Below are positions 24,797 to 27,577 of a DNA stretch of 27,577 nt, one piece after another (the stretch's first letter is position 1; the number at the start of each line of letters is the position of its first letter). Both the position numbers and the translations under genes were made by a program. Source of the DNA: Spirochaetia bacterium (GTDB lineage Bacteria; Spirochaetota; Spirochaetia; Treponematales; Treponemataceae); contig CAAGIR010000201.1 in assembly GCA_900769975.1 (NCBI GenBank), positions 1 through 27,577 on the forward strand, in the 5' to 3' direction. Below the pieces are notes generated by a model. That model was given only the letters and a program-made list of their open reading frames with translations, was not told the DNA's origin and made no database searches.

Positions 24797-24878
24797 TGGG
24801 GAGTTGAGGATTCGAACCTCAGAAGCCGACGGCAACAGATTTACAGTCTGTCCTATTTGACCACTCTAGAAACTCCCC
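24797..24878 (-). tRNA. tRNA-Tyr (anticodon GTA)
   Basis: It is 82 bases long with no encoded CCA. The acceptor stem GGGGAGT/ACTCCCC is perfect. The anticodon arm ACAGA-CTGTAAA-TCTGT gives GTA. The long variable arm contains GCC-GTC-GGC, as expected for a class II bacterial tRNA-Tyr. The T arm TGAGG-TTCGAAT-CCTCA is canonical. Confidence 0.95.
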
Positions 24879-24883
24879 GTTTA

Positions 24884-24956
24884 AGCTGCTTGTAGGATTT
24901 GGACCCACGACCCCGAGATTACAAATCACGTGCTCTACCAGCTGAGCTAAAGCAGC
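24884..24956 (-). tRNA. tRNA-Thr (anticodon TGT)
   Basis: It is 73 bases long with no encoded CCA. The acceptor stem GCTGCTT/AAGCAGC is perfect and the D arm GCTC-AGCTGGTA-GAGC is canonical. The anticodon loop TTTGTAA gives TGT. Two positions are odd: the anticodon stem CGTGA/TCTCG contains a T-T mismatch (29-41), and the T loop reads TCCAAAT, with C instead of T at position 55. It is 5 bases upstream of tRNA-Tyr in the same transcript. Confidence 0.93.
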
Positions 24957-24985
24957 ATTAAGGTTTGTTCTTGTGAACGTATATT

Positions 24986-25014
24986 ATATTATACTTTTCA
25001 AAATAAAATGTCAA
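24986..25014 (-). promoter_or_regulatory. Promoter of the tRNA-Thr/tRNA-Tyr operon
   Basis: On the minus strand there is a perfect TTGACA (25009-25014), a 17-base spacer and TAATAT (24986-24991). Overlapping TATAAT registers are also present at less suitable spacing. The tRNA-Thr 5' end is about 30 bases downstream. Confidence 0.75.
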
Positions 25015-25042
25015 TAGCAAAAAAATAATTTTTTTAAAATTT

Positions 25043-26593
25043 TTAAATTTTTTCAAAATATTTTTCGTACTTTTTTTCTATTACAGTTTTCCATAAATAT
25101 TCTTTATATACATAATCAGATGCTTTTTTTATCATCTTTGTAATGGAAGAAGGCTTTGATTTATACTGTAAAAGTACTTGTGATATTTTTGAAGCCAGAG
25201 ATTCTGGAGTATTTTCTGAATATAAAAATCCTGTTTTTCCATCAAGGATTTTGTTTAGTCCGCCTGTTTTATGAGCAATTGGAATTGTTCCGTAAGCCTG
25301 TGCAATAAAATCCTCCAATCCGCATGGTTCAAAAAAACTTGGTAAAACCATAAAATCGCTGGCAGCCGTAACAATACGTACCACTTTCTGATTATATCCG
25401 TTCATAAAAGTGATTTTGCCTTCATATTTTTTTGTAAGTTCTATAATGTTCTGTTCAAGACATGTTTCACCTTGCCCTGCAATTACAAAATTTACATCAT
25501 CAAAAGATTTGAGGATAATAGGAATGGCCTGTGAAAGCACCGAAATGCCTTTTTGCGTCGTAATTCTACCATGATAGGCCAGGAAAATGCCGTTTTTCTT
25601 ATTTATCCTGCCGTATTTTTTTATTCCTGAAGCATCAAAATTATCAGAATTTACGATGTTATCTAGAAAAAATTCTTTACATTTACGTTTTCCTTCCAAA
25701 TCATTATCTGACGGCGAAAATTCATACGGGAGTTTTGAACAGTTTGTATCTTTTGGATTGTACCGTTCGAAATCAAATCCGTTTGTAATCCCCTTTATCC
25801 TGATTTTTTTTTCACAGAAAATTGGAGAAAGTCCGTCCGTTTCATGCACAAAAGCGGGATCTACAAGTTCTTTTGCATAAATTTTTGAAACTGTGGAAAG
25901 TTTTGCACCGCTGTTCGCAGCAATTAAAAAAGGCTCAACTCTCGTTCCATTCAGAGAGCATTTTAAAAGTTTTTCAGGGAGTTGTGTATAATATTCTGCT
26001 TCATTAAAATTTTTAAATTCATGATGATAAAAAGGTCCTGCATTATGGATTGTAACGACAAATTTTGGAATTTTAAGCTGCACATGATTCTGAACTTTAA
26101 AAAATGCAGGTAAAATTGCAGTCGAAGCATCCTGACAATGAATAATATCAGGATAATTAAGGTGATTTTTTTGGAAATAATAAGCATGAACGGATTTTTG
26201 AAAAAGAACATCCATAAAATGAGAATCCAGATGCCCATGTCCTTTTACATGTTGAGGATTAATTTTCTGTTCGTTTTCTGTATAAGTGTAAACGGCTTCT
26301 TTTTGAGAAAATGCTTCGTGATTTATGAGGATTACATTAAAATTTCCTTCTTTGCAAACTGCCTTTGTATATGTCACTGTTTCAGTTTTTTTGCAAATAT
26401 TTACCTGTGCCTGGAAAAAATCTTTTTGTATGTCTTTTAAAATATCCCAATTATTGCATTTAAAAACAGGTATAAAAAGCGTTACATCGTGTCCCAAAAT
26501 TGAAAATTCCTTGCACAATGAAAAAGTAACATTTTTAACGCCACCAGCTTCTGCAATTCCTGCACATTCCATGCTGACACACCAAAGATTCAT
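25043..26593 (-). CDS. glgA: GT5-family glycogen/starch-synthase-like glycosyltransferase
   Basis: This 516-residue two-domain GT-B protein resembles glycogen synthase, which extends alpha-1,4-glucan from ADP-glucose. The N-terminal domain opens with SMECAGIAEAGGVKNV, aligned with the SEmfPLLKTGGLADV region of GlgA. The C-terminal domain has the ITNGFDFERYNP element, GRITTQKGISVLSQAI, and FFEPCGLEDFIAQAYGTIPI followed by KTGGL. These are strong GT5 signatures. The catalytic-region Lys of KTGG (K15 in E. coli GlgA) is Glu15 here, and the usual HDWH stretch reads CQDAST, so activity or donor may differ. GGAGG lies 5 bases before the ATG. No other glycogen gene is in the window; the symbol marks family resemblance only. 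Confidence 0.75.
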   Translation of the reverse strand: MNLWCVSMECAGIAEAGGVKNVTFSLCKEFSILGHDVTLFIPVFKCNNWDILKDIQKDFFQAQVNICKKTETVTYTKAVCKEGNFNVILINHEAFSQKEAVYTYTENEQKINPQHVKGHGHLDSHFMDVLFQKSVHAYYFQKNHLNYPDIIHCQDASTAILPAFFKVQNHVQLKIPKFVVTIHNAGPFYHHEFKNFNEAEYYTQLPEKLLKCSLNGTRVEPFLIAANSGAKLSTVSKIYAKELVDPAFVHETDGLSPIFCEKKIRIKGITNGFDFERYNPKDTNCSKLPYEFSPSDNDLEGKRKCKEFFLDNIVNSDNFDASGIKKYGRINKKNGIFLAYHGRITTQKGISVLSQAIPIILKSFDDVNFVIAGQGETCLEQNIIELTKKYEGKITFMNGYNQKVVRIVTAASDFMVLPSFFEPCGLEDFIAQAYGTIPIAHKTGGLNKILDGKTGFLYSENTPESLASKISQVLLQYKSKPSSITKMIKKASDYVYKEYLWKTVIEKKYEKYFEKI

Positions 26594-26654
26594 TTTTCCT
26601 CCAAAAAAAGTAAACTATAACTTGTGAATTAAAAGAATAACAGTCATAATGATT

Positions 26655-27407
26655 TTATTGTGAAGTTTGTGCATCAGGTTCTGTTTGATTTGCATTCATA
26701 CTTTCTGATGTACCATCATTTTTTATGTCGTTTTTTGTATTTTGATTATTTTGAATTGAAATATTCGTCATATTATCAAAAAAGGAAGATTTAAGTTTAT
26801 CATAAAGTTCAAAATCTGGAACTTTTGAAGAAACAAGCGAAAAATTAAGAAGATCTACAAACTTGTTTTCTTTGTATATTTGGATTGATTTAAGCAAATC
26901 ATCTCGACGGACACTTTCAAGACGGAATTTAGGATTTGCCTGCACTTTTTTAAGATAATAATCAGCGGCATTTTGTGCTATGGCATCTGCTGTACGGCTT
27001 AAAAATTCATTTAAATCATCATTATTTGTTATCTGATTTAGTTTTAAAAGTTCCACTATTGCCTGCGGACTTGTTGTAAGCGACAATGAAAATTCAAATT
27101 CGTATGAAAAAGTATCTTCGGAATTATATGAGGCGTAAAATTTTCCAGAAGGAAGAGAACCTTTTATATTTTTTATTACATTTAGCGGTTCAATTTTGAA
27201 TGTTTTTAACACTGCATTTGTAGGTAACAGGAACTGCCAGTGCCAGGAAAATTTTCCGTTTTCCACTGGAACATCATCAATTCCGCTAGTTTTAGAAATT
27301 ATAACGCCAATTTCTTCTGGTTTTACACGAAATTGTGTCCAGCCAAAATAAAATACAAATCCGCTGAACAAGGCTAAAATAAAAAGACAAAGTAAAAATT
27401 TCTTCAT
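26655..27407 (-). CDS. Membrane-anchored SPFH/band-7-like protein
   Basis: It has about 250 residues. The start MKKFLLCLFILALFSGFVFY is a signal-anchor helix. Next comes FRVKPEEIGVIISKTSGIDD, the short strand pattern seen at the beginning of SPFH (stomatin/prohibitin-like) domains. A helical part of about 125-190 (EFLSRTADAIAQNAADYYLK) follows. The last 35 or so residues are polar and rich in Asn, Gln, Ser and Thr. The bulk should face the periplasm. GGA lies 8 bases before the ATG at 27407; a second in-frame ATG at 27413 is possible. A promoter at 27433-27462 precedes it. Family resemblance is moderate and the role is unknown. Confidence 0.6.
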   Translation of the reverse strand: MKKFLLCLFILALFSGFVFYFGWTQFRVKPEEIGVIISKTSGIDDVPVENGKFSWHWQFLLPTNAVLKTFKIEPLNVIKNIKGSLPSGKFYASYNSEDTFSYEFEFSLSLTTSPQAIVELLKLNQITNNDDLNEFLSRTADAIAQNAADYYLKKVQANPKFRLESVRRDDLLKSIQIYKENKFVDLLNFSLVSSKVPDFELYDKLKSSFFDNMTNISIQNNQNTKNDIKNDGTSESMNANQTEPDAQTSQ

Positions 27408-27432
27408 GGACATAATCCGTTTTTTTCAATAT

Positions 27433-27462
27433 ATTATAACAATACTATAGAAAGTTCTTCAA
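27433..27462 (-). promoter_or_regulatory. Promoter of the SPFH-like gene
   Basis: On the minus strand there is TTGAAG (27457-27462), an 18-base spacer and a perfect TATAAT (27433-27438), about 25 bases before the start codon. Confidence 0.5.
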
Positions 27463-27537
27463 GTATAATAAGCCGAAAATCTGGACAAAAAATTCAAAAA
27501 ATAGCGAATTTGCAGTACTATAAAAGTAAGGCAAATT

Positions 27538-27577
27538 ATGGGACGAAAAAGAAAGGCATATCAAGATAAGTTTAAAA
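27538..27577 (+). CDS. Start of an unidentified gene (partial, runs off right edge)
   Basis: An ATG at 27538, with AAGG about 6 bases upstream, opens a frame of 13 visible residues beginning MGRKRKAYQDKFK. A TACTAT -10-like sequence lies about 20 bases upstream. The visible part is strongly basic, and too little is present to name it. Confidence 0.5.
   Translation, partial: MGRKRKAYQDKFK

Overview
The window is low-GC, densely packed DNA that looks like a chromosome segment of a Treponema-type spirochaete (inference from gene content and order). The main evidence is the minus-strand run mltG-dnaG-rpoD-(C4 zinc-ribbon coiled-coil gene)-rnpB-TPR gene-mreB-mreC-mreD-mrdA-rodA. As I remember it, this order matches treponemal genomes. 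No insertion sequence, prophage, CRISPR array or rRNA gene was seen.

Left part (1-4640): the 5' part of a minus-strand trpE gene runs off the left edge. Its promoter carries an array of GTTTCTA/TAGAAAC half-sites that looks like an uncharacterised repressor operator. It diverges from a plus-strand acyl-ACP thioesterase gene with a TTG start. Next comes a 200-base block of five consecutive hairpins, bounded by two identical 46-base repeats that each end in a strong ribosome binding site. The second copy supplies the start of a cassette encoding a small membrane protein, an ECF sigma factor and a zinc-type (HxxxCxxC) membrane anti-sigma factor. A polytopic membrane protein follows.

Middle (4727-10504): mfd (transcription-repair coupling factor) on the minus strand diverges from a tight plus-strand three-gene unit. 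That unit encodes an exported protein (true start TTG at 8422), a degenerate response-regulator-like protein lacking the phospho-acceptor Asp, and a double zinc-ribbon protein with a C-terminal membrane anchor. It ends with no spacing against rodA, which faces it.

Core cluster (10505-24501, all minus strand): MBL-fold hydrolase, a 67-residue unknown protein, mltG, dnaG and rpoD form one overlapping or abutting unit. The C4 zinc-ribbon gene, rnpB, TPR gene and mreBCD-mrdA-rodA follow. Together these cover peptidoglycan elongation (MreBCD, PBP2, RodA, MltG), replication priming, the main sigma factor and tRNA processing. rnpB (17158-17543) lies between two protein genes; the TPR gene starts 13 bases after its 3' end with no Shine-Dalgarno sequence.

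Right part (24502-27577): tRNA-Thr(TGT) and tRNA-Tyr(GTA) share a good promoter and a clear terminator. The tRNA-Thr has two unusual positions. Upstream on the same strand are a divergent GT5 glycogen/starch-synthase-like gene and a membrane-anchored SPFH-like gene. A plus-strand gene begins at the right edge. Several start codons were moved from the longest reading frame because a ribosome binding site or an overlapping RNA gene shows the real start.
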